64,000 nucleotides of DNA from Mariniphaga sp040772505 (GTDB lineage: Bacteria; Bacteroidota; Bacteroidia; Bacteroidales; Prolixibacteraceae). This document shows, piece by piece, positions 1-8,241 of the stretch. Position numbers and translations under genes: made by a program. The stretch spans positions 183,941 through 247,940 of the forward strand of contig JAXGYA010000004.1 in assembly GCA_040772505.1 (NCBI GenBank), read 5' to 3'. The notes below the pieces were generated by a model. The model saw only the letters and a list, made by a program, of their open reading frames with translations. It had not been told where the DNA came from and ran no database searches. Position 1 is the stretch's first letter. Every line of letters begins with the position of its first letter.

Positions 1-109
1 TAATAAAATCAGGTTAAATCTCAGATTCATTCGCTTTTGATATATCCGATAAAACGGCAAATGTATTGAATTATTATTTTGTAAAAGGTTAGTTGTCTAT
101 TTTCCTCAA

Positions 110-125
110 ATCCGCACGTGCGGAT
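110..125. repeat. 16-bp perfect palindrome
   Basis: ATCCGCACGTGCGGAT reads the same on both strands. It lies just outside the presumed left end of the IS1380-type remnant. It could be a short hairpin or a protein-binding site; no function can be assigned. Confidence 0.6.
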
Positions 126-143
126 GTTAAAAAATCGGGAAGC

Positions 144-608
144 CCTGTAAAATCAATGCTCACAAGACTTGCCCGATTAAATATTTTTCAATTATTTAGG
201 TGAAAAATACCATACCGGGATGAAAGTTACATATTCTACTTCAAAAATCAACTCATTTGGCGGAATAAATTTCGCAGATTCAATAATTGGTAACACACAA
301 GTTCTTGATACTATTGACCAAATGCTTGGCAGCCGGGGTGTTAGAGCCCAATATCGTTACAGTGATCTTTTTTCGGTCGTATCTGTTGATGACCCTTTGC
401 GGCGGAGAATGTGCCGAGGACATCACCGAACACCTGCGCCGGGAGTTATGTCAGATTAAAAACTTTGATGTTTGTTCTGCCGACACTTTACTGAGGATGC
501 AAAAGGAGCTGTCAACGGAAAAAGAAACCATCTTTTCAGAAACAAACATTCAGCACGATTTTAATATTAACATAGAAATGAACAGGCTGATGATTAAGCT
601 GTTGTTAT
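144..608 (+). pseudogene. Truncated, frameshifted IS1380-family transposase remnant
   Basis: The remnant starts with the N-terminal signature of Bacteroidota IS1380-family transposases (MKVTYSTSKINSFGG, from 220). It continues in another frame with the family's CGGECAEDI block (about 402-428) and a stretch ending MNRLMIKLL. The two parts join if one T is removed from the T6 run at 368-373, so a +1 frameshift splits the gene. Homology stops near 608, so roughly two thirds of a normal transposase of 400-plus residues, including the later catalytic residues, is missing. CCTGTAAAATC at 144 has the look of an IS1380 terminal repeat and is taken as the left end. No right end is visible. The element is dead in this copy. 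The family assignment rests on motif recognition and the terminal repeat is inferred. Confidence 0.7.
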
Positions 609-1119
609 TCATATTATGCCCCAACGGGGCATGCTTTTGATAAGCGCAACCGGTGGCATAAATAATCTGCCCTTTCGGGACGTCATTCAGATTATGGTTA
701 TACACCAAGGGGTTGCCTTTGGACTGAAATTCTCAATCATCTCCCTAATCCTCCGGCTTCGTGCCTCAGCCACCTTCTTTATACTGTAAATTCGCAAATT
801 TGTAAATTCGTAAATTTGCTGATTCCTGCTTGTCGCAGGCGTTAACGCTGTCAGGTCTGGCGACGCTGACAGGTTTACGGATGTAGTAACTGAAGGCAGA
901 CGGGCATACACCAAACGCAGGATAAGTCGCAACAAAAGCCCCGCAACCGCACAAATGTCCCTCTTTTGAGGGGGGTAGGTTTTTTAAAAACTGAAAACGA
1001 AATGCTAAATGCCTGAATGTGAAAAATATAGAAATGAAATCGGCAAAAATTTAGTTTTTGTCGGTTGATAGTGAAATTTTTTATACCTTTAACCATGTAT
1101 AAAACCAAAACTTTTAATC
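609..1119. other. Gene-free stretch with small repeats
   Basis: No convincing gene is seen. Short repeated structures are present: a TGCCCC-AAC-GGGGCA hairpin (617-631), a near-tandem pair of about 16 bp built on GTAAATTCGCAAATTT and GTAAATTCGTAAATTT (about 786-817), and a GC-rich stretch around 830-880 in which CTGTCAGG and CTGACAGG recur. These resemble the intergenic repeat litter often found beside insertion sequences in Bacteroidota. Open frames here overlap one another and lack family features. Confidence 0.4.
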
Positions 1120-1584
1120 ATGAAAAAATTAATTCTTATTGGACTATTGGTAACTTCTTTTTGTTCTGTAAACGCCCAAATGGAACAAAACGACAGCATT
1201 AAGTATAAGACCGAAAAAAAAGAGTTTATTGATCCAATTTATGGTTCATCTATTCCTAATCCTAAAAATTCTAATTCAATTTTTTCCCCAGTTCCAAATA
1301 AAACACCTATGCCAAAACAAAATAAATCATTAACTACACCAGGGGATTACATAAAGCGTTCCGGTACATTAAAACTTACAAGTTTGGGATTATCTATCGC
1401 ATCTGGTGGAATATATTTACTCGGGGCTGATAATGAGATGATTTTTATTGTTGCAGGATTAACAAGTTTAGGCTTGTACATAGGGGGTGAAGTATGTCTT
1501 ATTAAAGCCGGGAAACTAATGAATGAAGAGCGAGTGACTTTATCTCCTGCATCAGAAGGAATTGGTCTGGCTATTAATTTTTAG
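1120..1584 (+). CDS. Small exported protein of unknown function
   Basis: This is a 154-residue protein that I do not recognise. Residues 1-19 form a clear signal peptide (MKKLILIGLLVTSFCSVNAQ, cleavage after NA), so it is exported to the periplasm or envelope. A polar segment rich in Asn, Pro and Lys follows (about 35-75). Two hydrophobic stretches (about 87-103 and 107-125), with Gly and Leu runs, could be membrane segments. The ATG at 1120 is the obvious start because the signal sequence begins there. The next gene, 60 bp downstream in the same direction, is a DUF4468-type lipoprotein, and the two may be co-transcribed. A function cannot be named. Confidence 0.6.
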   Translation: MKKLILIGLLVTSFCSVNAQMEQNDSIKYKTEKKEFIDPIYGSSIPNPKNSNSIFSPVPNKTPMPKQNKSLTTPGDYIKRSGTLKLTSLGLSIASGGIYLLGADNEMIFIVAGLTSLGLYIGGEVCLIKAGKLMNEERVTLSPASEGIGLAINF

Positions 1585-1643
1585 AATAATCAGATTTTTA
1601 GAAATAGGGAACACATATATTATCAATTTAAAATCTAAAAATT

Positions 1644-2117
1644 ATGAAAAAACTAAAGCTTCCAATCTTATTTATTATATTATTAATTAGTTGTTCAACA
1701 GTCAAATTAGCTTCCACTCCTAAAGAAGTCTATGAAACAATTATAAAAGTCTCGGCTTCAAAATCTGAGCTTTATATTAGAGCAAATGAATGGATGATAG
1801 TGAATTTTAAAGATGCTCGAAGCGTTATACAATTTCAGGAAAGAGAAGATGGAACTATTATTGGTAAATACTTGTTGCATTTTTACCCTGAAGCAGTTAT
1901 TTTATCACGGTTGGATCCAAGCCTTGAAGTCTATGCTTTAATTAAGATCATGGTTAAAGATAAGTATGCTAAAATAACTATTGAGCCACAAAATCAATGG
2001 TATTTCGGCACGCACATGTTTACTGAATACGATTATAGTCCTGAACAAGCTGAGCAGGACATACAAAAACTTATATTTGATTTCACTTCTTTCATTAAAA
2101 AGGAAAGTAATTGGTAA
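1644..2117 (+). CDS. DUF4468 (TBP-like fold) lipoprotein
   Basis: This 157-residue protein has a lipoprotein signal: a hydrophobic run followed by LLISC, with Cys17 as the expected lipidation site. The mature part matches the DUF4468 pattern common in Bacteroidota, with SELYIRANEWMIVNFKDA followed by a stretch resembling 'q..eredGtIiGkYll' (about residues 40-80). A beta-rich segment and a C-terminal helix then follow. The family is described as having a TBP-like fold, and its biochemical role is unknown. The protein probably sits in the inner leaflet of the outer membrane or on the periplasmic face. The gene follows the small exported protein at 1120 in the same direction. The family call is by motif recognition. 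Confidence 0.7.
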   Translation: MKKLKLPILFIILLISCSTVKLASTPKEVYETIIKVSASKSELYIRANEWMIVNFKDARSVIQFQEREDGTIIGKYLLHFYPEAVILSRLDPSLEVYALIKIMVKDKYAKITIEPQNQWYFGTHMFTEYDYSPEQAEQDIQKLIFDFTSFIKKESNW

Positions 2118-2586
2118 AAATCCAAGTCTATTTCAATAAAAGACTAATCTGTATATAAAAAAAATAAAGACGTTTATAACATTAATGAGGTTTCATTTAA
2201 TCCAAATCTTCCATTTCTTTTTTATAGTGGAGCAAATGAGACATTTACGTATGGAAAACTAACTAAAATATATTAACGTAATAATACTTTACAGAAATAT
2301 CAGAATATGTAACCAGAAAACAAAGGATATATTATTTTTTGGTTATATGTAAACCTCATCTATGCAATGAAAATTTTGCACCCGGAACACCTAATTTTAT
2401 TAATGACTGCAATAATTTCACAGCCATTTATATTTTTTATAACTTTAGCTTTGAATAAAATCAAATTACCAGCACTTTCGAGCTTCTTGAAGGGGTATGA
2501 AAATAAATCCTGTTTTATGTATTCATTTATGTATTCAAAGAAAAAGGCAGCTACATTTTTAAGTTTGTAACTGCCTGATTTTCAAG
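2118..2586. other. AT-rich gene-free stretch
   Basis: About 470 bases with no supported gene. The only frame of any length (2367-2570, 67 codons) encodes a hydrophobic start and a basic tail, and shows no family resemblance. It may be remnant coding DNA or simply spacer before the tRNA on the other strand. Confidence 0.4.
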
Positions 2587-2660
2587 TGAACCTGAAGGGA
2601 CTCGAACCCCTAACCTCCTGATCCGTAGTCAGGTGCTCTATCCAATTAAGCTACAGGTCC
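2587..2660 (-). tRNA. tRNA-Arg (ACG)
   Basis: Read on the minus strand, the acceptor arms GGACCTG and CAGGTTC pair with one G-U, and A is the discriminator. The D-stem begins GCTT and the T-arm loop reads TTCGAGT. The anticodon stem is CCTGA/TCAGG with loop CTACGGA, giving anticodon ACG, which reads CGN arginine codons after A34 deamination. No CCA is encoded. Length is 74 nt. Confidence 0.95.
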
Positions 2661-2734
2661 AAAACATTTAAATGAATTTGCTTGTGAATGCTGCGGTGCA
2701 AATATACAATTTTTTACAAAACACAATGGACGCC

Positions 2735-3037
2735 TCACCCGTACTTTTCCATTTTGTCATCAATTGTTACATCTTTGTGAAAATCAACCTGAATTTTCAG
2801 GTTGGTTAATATGCGTTCCGTCCCGGCTTTATAGCAAGCTTCGTGAATTTTCCAAATTAGCCCCGGAAGCTCTTCAAATCTGCATTCTACAACGGTTTCA
2901 AACGGACAAACCCTGTATTCAAATCCCGAATCTTTTATGGCTTCAATAGCTTTGTCAACCAGCTCATACTTAATTTTATTTTCGGCTTCGGGCAAAACCT
3001 GAATTGCCACATTAATTTTATTCGTCTTCATCGTCAT
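2735..3037 (-). CDS. Thiamine-binding protein, MTH1187/YkoF-like
   Basis: This 100-residue protein belongs to the small ferredoxin-like family formerly called DUF77 (Pfam Thiamine_BP). Family features are INVAIQVLP near the N-terminus, AIEAIKDSGFEYRVCPFETVVE in the middle, and a C-terminal ILTNLKIQVDF strand. Members bind thiamine or related ligands. The physiological role in Bacteroidota is not established. The start overlaps the 3' end of the upstream acidic-protein gene by 20 bases, so the two are probably translated together. A second Met at 3031 is an equally possible start. The gene lies at the end of a minus-strand run leading to tRNA-Arg. Confidence 0.75.
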   Translation of the reverse strand: MTMKTNKINVAIQVLPEAENKIKYELVDKAIEAIKDSGFEYRVCPFETVVECRFEELPGLIWKIHEACYKAGTERILTNLKIQVDFHKDVTIDDKMEKYG

Positions 3038-3827
3038 CTGATTCTAATTCGTCAAAATCATCAAATTCATCTGTATCATCCATGTTGTAAGGTAGTTTGA
3101 AATTACTTCCCTTGCTGATAATATCCATAATTTCGTTGCGGGACAATACTTTAACGTTTGTAATAATCATATCGCTTTCCAGAAAATTGCCATACTGATT
3201 ACACTCCTGTATCACCCGGTCCAAAAGCTGTTTTAAATCCACATGCATCGGAAGAAGCACCATAGCAGAGCTGAATCCTTCAGCAAAGTCAATGGATTCA
3301 AATTCACCGTCTGCATTTTTCAGTTCAAAAACCAACTCATCCTTAACGAGTTTCTGCTGAATTGGAGTGAGCATTTTCTCTCTTTCGGTATTAATAAAAA
3401 CCACATAATAGCGAAGTTTTTTCCCCTTTCCTCCAAGCCCTGTGGAGATGAGAAATTGCTGTTCATCAAGCAGGGAGGTATGCATCAACATGCGGTTCTC
3501 CTGAAAGGCAAGCACCGCCCAGTCTCTGATTCCAGAATCTGCCTGTTTCAAAAACTTTTCCAAAATACGGTAAGCCTTCACATCGTCTGTGCCGGCTAAA
3601 CCTATTAAAATTCTTTTTTGCTTTTCCGGGTCTGTATCAGGCGAAAACAAAACCTCTTCCGATTCAAGGTAATTTTTCTTAGCACCCTTCTTCCTGATTT
3701 CCTGTGACATTTCAAAAAAGCTCATCTGAACACCAAGGTCGATCTGCTCTTCCAGGATATTTATGTTTTCAGAAAAGTTTTCAAATATTTTTTGAATGTC
3801 GTCGTAATATTCTTTTTCTTCTTTCAT
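3018..3827 (-). CDS. Conserved-looking protein with acidic tail, unknown function
   Basis: This is a 269-residue soluble protein without a signal peptide or membrane segment. Residues about 65-115 resemble a HEAT-like helical repeat (KRILIGLAGTDDVKAYRILE followed by a DWAVLAFQENR helix). A beta-rich part follows with YYVVFINTEREKMLTPIQ. The last 20 or so residues are almost entirely Asp and Glu, with a few Phe and Leu. I do not recognise the family. The gene sits between rpe and the thiamine-binding protein gene, and overlaps the latter, so they probably form one transcript. The acidic tail could mediate protein contacts; that is a guess. Confidence 0.6.
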   Translation of the reverse strand: MKEEKEYYDDIQKIFENFSENINILEEQIDLGVQMSFFEMSQEIRKKGAKKNYLESEEVLFSPDTDPEKQKRILIGLAGTDDVKAYRILEKFLKQADSGIRDWAVLAFQENRMLMHTSLLDEQQFLISTGLGGKGKKLRYYVVFINTEREKMLTPIQQKLVKDELVFELKNADGEFESIDFAEGFSSAMVLLPMHVDLKQLLDRVIQECNQYGNFLESDMIITNVKVLSRNEIMDIISKGSNFKLPYNMDDTDEFDDFDELESDDDEDE

Positions 3828-3915
3828 CTGTTTTTATTAAAAAACAAAAGTAATCACAACTTCTAATATTACGAAAAATGAATACTCAAAGGTGTGTAAT
3901 AAATCCAAAAAGGAG

Positions 3916-4566
3916 TTAAATATTTTTGAGGTTCCGGATGGTCTCTTTGGGATTATCGGAGCCAAAAACAAAACTGCCTGCCACCAAAATATCAGCTCCT
4001 GCAAGCACCAGTTTTTTCCCTGTTTCGTAATTCACGCCTCCATCAACCTCAATCTGGCAATCTGACTCTTTTTTCAGAATAAGTTCCTTCAGCTCCTTCA
4101 CTTTTTTATAGGTGTTGGGTATAAATTTCTGGCCTCCAAATCCCGGATTCACAGACATTATCAGCACCAAATCCAGCTCATTAATAATATCTTCCAGAAA
4201 ACAGACCGGAGTGTGCGGGTTGATGCTTACTCCGGCTTTCATGCCATTTTCCTTGATTTGACTTACAGTTCGGCTAAGATGCGGGCAAACCTCATAATGA
4301 ACAGTAAGCCATGACGCACCGGCAGCGGCGAAGGCTTCGATATATTTTTCGGGATTGACTATCATCAGATGCACGTCGAGCGGTTTTTCGGCAATTCTAT
4401 TTATATGCTCAACAATCGGAAAGCCAAATGAGATGTTGGGTACAAACACGCCGTCCATCACATCGCAATGGATAAAGTCGGCATCGCTTTCGTTCAGCAT
4501 CCGGATATCTGTTTCCAGGTTATTAAAATCAGCTGAAAGAATAGAAGGGGCTATTTTTGGTATCAT
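3916..4566 (-). CDS. rpe: Ribulose-phosphate 3-epimerase
   Basis: The enzyme interconverts ribulose 5-phosphate and xylulose 5-phosphate in the pentose phosphate pathway, in the cytosol. The TIM-barrel motifs are all present: IAPSILSADF at the N-terminus, the metal-binding HCDVMDGVFVPN, LDVHLMI, VNPGFGGQKF, and DGGVN with a C-terminal AGS phosphate-binding turn. I chose the start at the Met immediately before IPKIAPS. An upstream Met at 4593 would overlap the end of rpoD and add residues not typical of the family; the adjacent Met at 4569 is also possible. The gene follows rpoD directly on the minus strand. Confidence 0.93.
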   Translation of the reverse strand: MIPKIAPSILSADFNNLETDIRMLNESDADFIHCDVMDGVFVPNISFGFPIVEHINRIAEKPLDVHLMIVNPEKYIEAFAAAGASWLTVHYEVCPHLSRTVSQIKENGMKAGVSINPHTPVCFLEDIINELDLVLIMSVNPGFGGQKFIPNTYKKVKELKELILKKESDCQIEVDGGVNYETGKKLVLAGADILVAGSFVFGSDNPKETIRNLKNI

Positions 4567-4582
4567 CATAAAAATTAACGGA

Positions 4583-5449
4583 TTATTGCCCAAGATAGGC
4601 TTTAAGTAAACGGTTATGGTATTGATTTCTAAGTTTTTTGATTGCTTTTTCCTTTATTTGCCTGACTCTTTCGCGTGTCAGCCCAAATTCGCTTCCAATC
4701 TCTTCAAGTGTATAATGCGGGCATTCATTCAAGCCAAAATAATACCTGAGAATTTCAGCTTCTCTGTGGCTCAGGGTAGAGAGTGTTCGCTCAATTTCCT
4801 GTCTGAGCGAATCAACAATCAGCTCCGCGTCGGGAGACGGGGAATTTTCATTCAGCAAAACATCGTGCATCGTTTCCGATTCATCGTCATGCAGCGGAGC
4901 ATCAATTGAGATGTGAAAGTTGGAGAAACTCATGGCATCTTCAATCATCTCAACACTCGACTCAACGAGTTCTGCCAGTTCATCCAGGGTGGGATCACGC
5001 TGATGTTTCTGCTCCAGATTATTGAATGCCCGGTTTACTTTATTGGCAAGCCCGATTTTATTTAGTGGAAGCCTGACAATTCGCGACTGTTCGGCAAGTG
5101 CCTGCAAAATAGCCTGTCTGATCCACCAGACAGCGTAGGAGATAAACCGGAATCCGCGGGTTTCATCAAAACGACTGGCTGCCTTTATCAATCCCAGATT
5201 TCCCTCGTTAATCAAATCCGGCAAGCTCAATCCCCTGTTCTGATATTGTTTTGCCACGGAAACAACAAAACGAAGATTTGCCATGACCAATTGTTCCAGC
5301 GCTTTCTCATCTCCCTTTTTTATGCGTTTGCCCAATTCAACCTCTTCGTCAATGGTCAGCAATTCTTCTTTGCCAATTTCGTGCAAATACTTCTCAAGTG
5401 AGAGTGAGTCACGATTCGTAAGCTGCTTGATAATTTTTAACTGCCTCAT
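4583..5449 (-). CDS. rpoD: Primary RNA polymerase sigma factor RpoD/SigA
   Basis: At 288 residues this is the short vegetative sigma-70 typical of Bacteroidota, lacking the long N-terminal extension of proteobacterial RpoD. Region 1.2 begins at SLEKYLHEIGK. Region 2 contains NLRFVVSVAKQYQNRGL and the region 2.3-2.4 segment FRFISYAVWWIRQAI. Region 3 follows. Region 4 contains the helix-turn-helix TLEEIGSEFGLTRERVRQIK. It directs the core enzyme to housekeeping promoters, which in this phylum have a TAnnTTTG element. It is transcribed with rpe downstream; thrC lies 150 bp upstream on the same strand. Confidence 0.95.
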   Translation of the reverse strand: MRQLKIIKQLTNRDSLSLEKYLHEIGKEELLTIDEEVELGKRIKKGDEKALEQLVMANLRFVVSVAKQYQNRGLSLPDLINEGNLGLIKAASRFDETRGFRFISYAVWWIRQAILQALAEQSRIVRLPLNKIGLANKVNRAFNNLEQKHQRDPTLDELAELVESSVEMIEDAMSFSNFHISIDAPLHDDESETMHDVLLNENSPSPDAELIVDSLRQEIERTLSTLSHREAEILRYYFGLNECPHYTLEEIGSEFGLTRERVRQIKEKAIKKLRNQYHNRLLKAYLGQ

Positions 5450-5600
5450 TGAATTGGATTTTTCACAATCGGTCTAAAAATAGACAAAAAAATCAAATAT
5501 CTCTGTTTGATTGGAAAATTGACGTAGCAAAACTATTGTTTGTAACAAGTCAGGCTCAAATAAGCTCAGTCTGAGAAATTGAGCTCCAAAATCCGGTTTT

Positions 5601-6911
5601 TCAACACCACTCCTTCAGGTATTTTTTAAACGACTGAAAATCAGTGTTCATGGGCAGCGACTGTTTTTCTCCCTTCATGAATCGGGCAAGTTTTTCAGGC
5701 AGCGGAACTTTTCCTGCGCCAATTACCTCTTCCACCGTTTCCATAAATTTTGCAGGATGAGCTGTTTCTAAAAAAACACCTGTCTGCCCCTGTTTCAGAT
5801 ATTGCTGCAATGCCATGAATCCGCAGGCGCCGTGGGGATCGCAAAGGTATCCGGTTTGTTCAAACAGATCTTTAATCGCTTTTCTTATTTGATCATCGGA
5901 ATAGCGTGCACCGGCAATCAGCGAAGAGATTTCACTGTGCGAATAGCCGTAAAGATCAAGAATTCGTGCAAAATTACTGGGAGCGCCAACATCCATGGCG
6001 TTGGCAATGGTTTCCACCGAAGGGCGCGGATTGTATTTACCGGTTTTAAGGTATTCGAAAACCACATCGTTTTCATTGTTGGCAGCCAAAAACTGCGCAA
6101 CCGGAAGTCCCGATTTGTGGGCAAACAAACCCGCAGTAAGATTCCCTAAATTTCCGCTGGGCACGGAAACAACCAGCTCTTTTCCATCTAAAGCGCCAAT
6201 TTCTTTAAGACGGGCGTATGCATTAAAATAGTAAAAAGACTGTGGAAGGAAGCGTGCAACATTAATTGAATTTGCCGATGTCAGCAGCAGATTCTCATTT
6301 AGTTGTTCATCTAAAAAGGCAGTTTTCACCATCCGCTGACAATCGTCAAATGTTCCGTCAACTTCCAGGGCAGTTATATTTTGCCCCAGAGTGGCAAATT
6401 GAGATTCCTGAATTTTGCTCACTTTCCCCTTGGGATAGAGCACATGCACATGAATGCCTTCAACCCCCAAAAAACCGTTTGCCACGGCGCTACCGGTATC
6501 GCCCGAAGTGGCAACAAGCACATGCACCTGCCTGTTATTTCCTGCAAGAAAATAGTTGAGCAACCGCGCCATGAATCTTGCACCAACATCTTTAAATGCC
6601 ATGGTTGGCCCATGAAAAAGCTCCAGGGAATAGACGGCATCTGTCACCTGAACAACAGGACAGTCAAATTGCAACGTGTCATAAACAATCTCTTTCAGGC
6701 TGTTAAGCTCCACATCTTCACCAAAATAACTTTTTGCCACTTCAAAAGCGATCTCCTGAAAGGTAAGTTGCTGAATGGTTTCAAAAAACGCAGCAGGAAA
6801 TTTTTCAATCCGTGTGGGCATAAACAGTCCGTTGTCGGCTGCAAGTCCTTTGACTACTGCTTCTTTTAAAGTTGCCAGTGGTACTTTTTTATTTGTGCTG
6901 TAATATTTCAT
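5601..6911 (-). CDS. thrC: Threonine synthase
   Basis: This PLP enzyme converts O-phosphohomoserine to threonine, the last step of threonine synthesis. At 436 residues it is the usual size. The N-terminal MKYYSTNKKVPLATLKEAV is typical of the ThrC class with a YSTN start. The PLP lysine is in HGPTMAFKDVGARF (Lys107), and VATSGDTGSAVANGF is the serine/glycine-rich phosphate loop. It follows the putative homoserine kinase gene by 88 bp and thrA further upstream, so the threonine branch is clustered as thrA-kinase-thrC on the minus strand. Confidence 0.95.
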   Translation of the reverse strand: MKYYSTNKKVPLATLKEAVVKGLAADNGLFMPTRIEKFPAAFFETIQQLTFQEIAFEVAKSYFGEDVELNSLKEIVYDTLQFDCPVVQVTDAVYSLELFHGPTMAFKDVGARFMARLLNYFLAGNNRQVHVLVATSGDTGSAVANGFLGVEGIHVHVLYPKGKVSKIQESQFATLGQNITALEVDGTFDDCQRMVKTAFLDEQLNENLLLTSANSINVARFLPQSFYYFNAYARLKEIGALDGKELVVSVPSGNLGNLTAGLFAHKSGLPVAQFLAANNENDVVFEYLKTGKYNPRPSVETIANAMDVGAPSNFARILDLYGYSHSEISSLIAGARYSDDQIRKAIKDLFEQTGYLCDPHGACGFMALQQYLKQGQTGVFLETAHPAKFMETVEEVIGAGKVPLPEKLARFMKGEKQSLPMNTDFQSFKKYLKEWC

Positions 6912-6999
6912 CTGCTTCCTGATAAAAAATCAATATTGCCGTAAACTGAACGGCAAAAATATAAAATGCATGGTTTTAGCTAAATCAAACCGAAAAAAC

Positions 7000-8208
7000 T
7001 TATACTTTTAGGAATGTCCGGATAAACTCATCTCCCTTCAACAGTCCAAAAACACCATTTTTGGCGCTAAACTCGTCATATACCTCAACTTCATCAGGCA
7101 CCATGCCGGGTTTGTAAATCAAAAAGGGAACCGGATCGCGCGTGTGAGTTTTAAGTGCACACGGTGTCGGATGATCAGGCAAAATGGCAATTGCTACCGG
7201 CTCATCCATTTTTTGAGTTTCTTCCAGAATATATTTTACTACGCGTCTGTCTAAATACTCTATGGTCTTTATTTTCAGTTCCACATCGCCTTCATGCCCC
7301 GCTTCGTCGCTTGCCTCGATATGCAGATAGACGAAATCGTTCTTTTTCAGCGCATCTACGGTTGCCTGTGCTTTTCCCTCATAATTGGTGTTGTATAATC
7401 CTGTGGCTCCTTCAACATGAATGACCTCCATCCCGGCATATACTCCTATTCCTTGTATCAGGTCAACGGCAGAGATAACTGCCGATCTTTCCAGCCCAAA
7501 CATTTCCTTCAGTGCAGGCATTTGCGGTTTATAGCCGGGCGACCAGGGCCAGATGCTTGTTGCGGCAGCTTTTCCCTCTTTTTTACGCCGAATATTTACC
7601 GGATGTCGGGCTAAAATTTCCTGTGATTTCAGAATCAGGTCATTGAGCAGCCCGGCAGTTTTTTTGGCATTCTCCGACAAAGGCTTTATCATCACTTCCC
7701 GGAAAGGTGTACCAAGAACATCATGCGGCGGAGTGCAATCCAGCTCTTTCTCTCCTCCCTTCACCACCAGAAGATGGCGATAGGAGACTCCGGGATAGAA
7801 TTTCACCTCATCACTCCCGAGTTTATTATTCAGAAGACTGATGAGTTCAGCCGCTTCTTCGCTTGTAATATGCCCGGCAGAATGGTTTTCCAAAACTCCT
7901 TTCTCAATGGTCAGCAGGTTGCAGCGCAGCGCCAGATCACCATGGTGCAATTCAATGCCCATGCTGGCGGCTTCCAGTACGCCGCGCCCTTCATACACCT
8001 TCTCCACATCATATCCCAAAACCGACATGTTGGCAATTTCACTGCCCGGAAGCATAGATTCGGGAACTGTGCTTAACAATCCGTTCTGCCCCTCTTTTGC
8101 AAGCCGGTCAATATGTGGCTTGTGCGCTAATTGCAACGGAGTTTTTCCGCCAAAATCAGGTAGCGGTTCATCGGACATTCCGTCGCCAAGTATTATCAGA
8201 TGCTTCAT
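7000..8208 (-). CDS. ApgM-like phosphoglycerate mutase family protein, probable homoserine kinase
   Basis: This 402-residue protein belongs to the alkaline phosphatase superfamily as an archaeal-type, cofactor-independent phosphoglycerate mutase. Evidence is the metal-binding start HLIILGDGMSDEP, the segment LPGSEIANMSVLGYD, and the C-terminal metal ligands in HIEASDEAGHEGD and LPDHPTP. Archaeal ApgM acts in glycolysis, but the subgroup encoded between thrA and thrC has been proposed to be a non-orthologous homoserine kinase (TIGR02535, 'proposed homoserine kinase'). No GHMP-type thrB is present in this cluster, and thrA (33 bp upstream) and thrC (88 bp downstream) flank it. I infer that it makes O-phosphohomoserine. 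Glycolytic mutase activity cannot be excluded from sequence alone. Confidence 0.8.
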   Translation of the reverse strand: MKHLIILGDGMSDEPLPDFGGKTPLQLAHKPHIDRLAKEGQNGLLSTVPESMLPGSEIANMSVLGYDVEKVYEGRGVLEAASMGIELHHGDLALRCNLLTIEKGVLENHSAGHITSEEAAELISLLNNKLGSDEVKFYPGVSYRHLLVVKGGEKELDCTPPHDVLGTPFREVMIKPLSENAKKTAGLLNDLILKSQEILARHPVNIRRKKEGKAAATSIWPWSPGYKPQMPALKEMFGLERSAVISAVDLIQGIGVYAGMEVIHVEGATGLYNTNYEGKAQATVDALKKNDFVYLHIEASDEAGHEGDVELKIKTIEYLDRRVVKYILEETQKMDEPVAIAILPDHPTPCALKTHTRDPVPFLIYKPGMVPDEVEVYDEFSAKNGVFGLLKGDEFIRTFLKV

Positions 8209-8241
8209 GTATTTATATATAGTTAACTTTTCAGTTTCTGC

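Noticed and set aside
287..640. 117-codon frame as an independent gene
   Set aside because: Its middle part is the second reading frame of the broken IS1380-type transposase.
2367..2570. 67-codon frame as a small membrane protein
   Set aside because: Low-complexity hydrophobic start, no neighbours or family support, in an AT-rich spacer.
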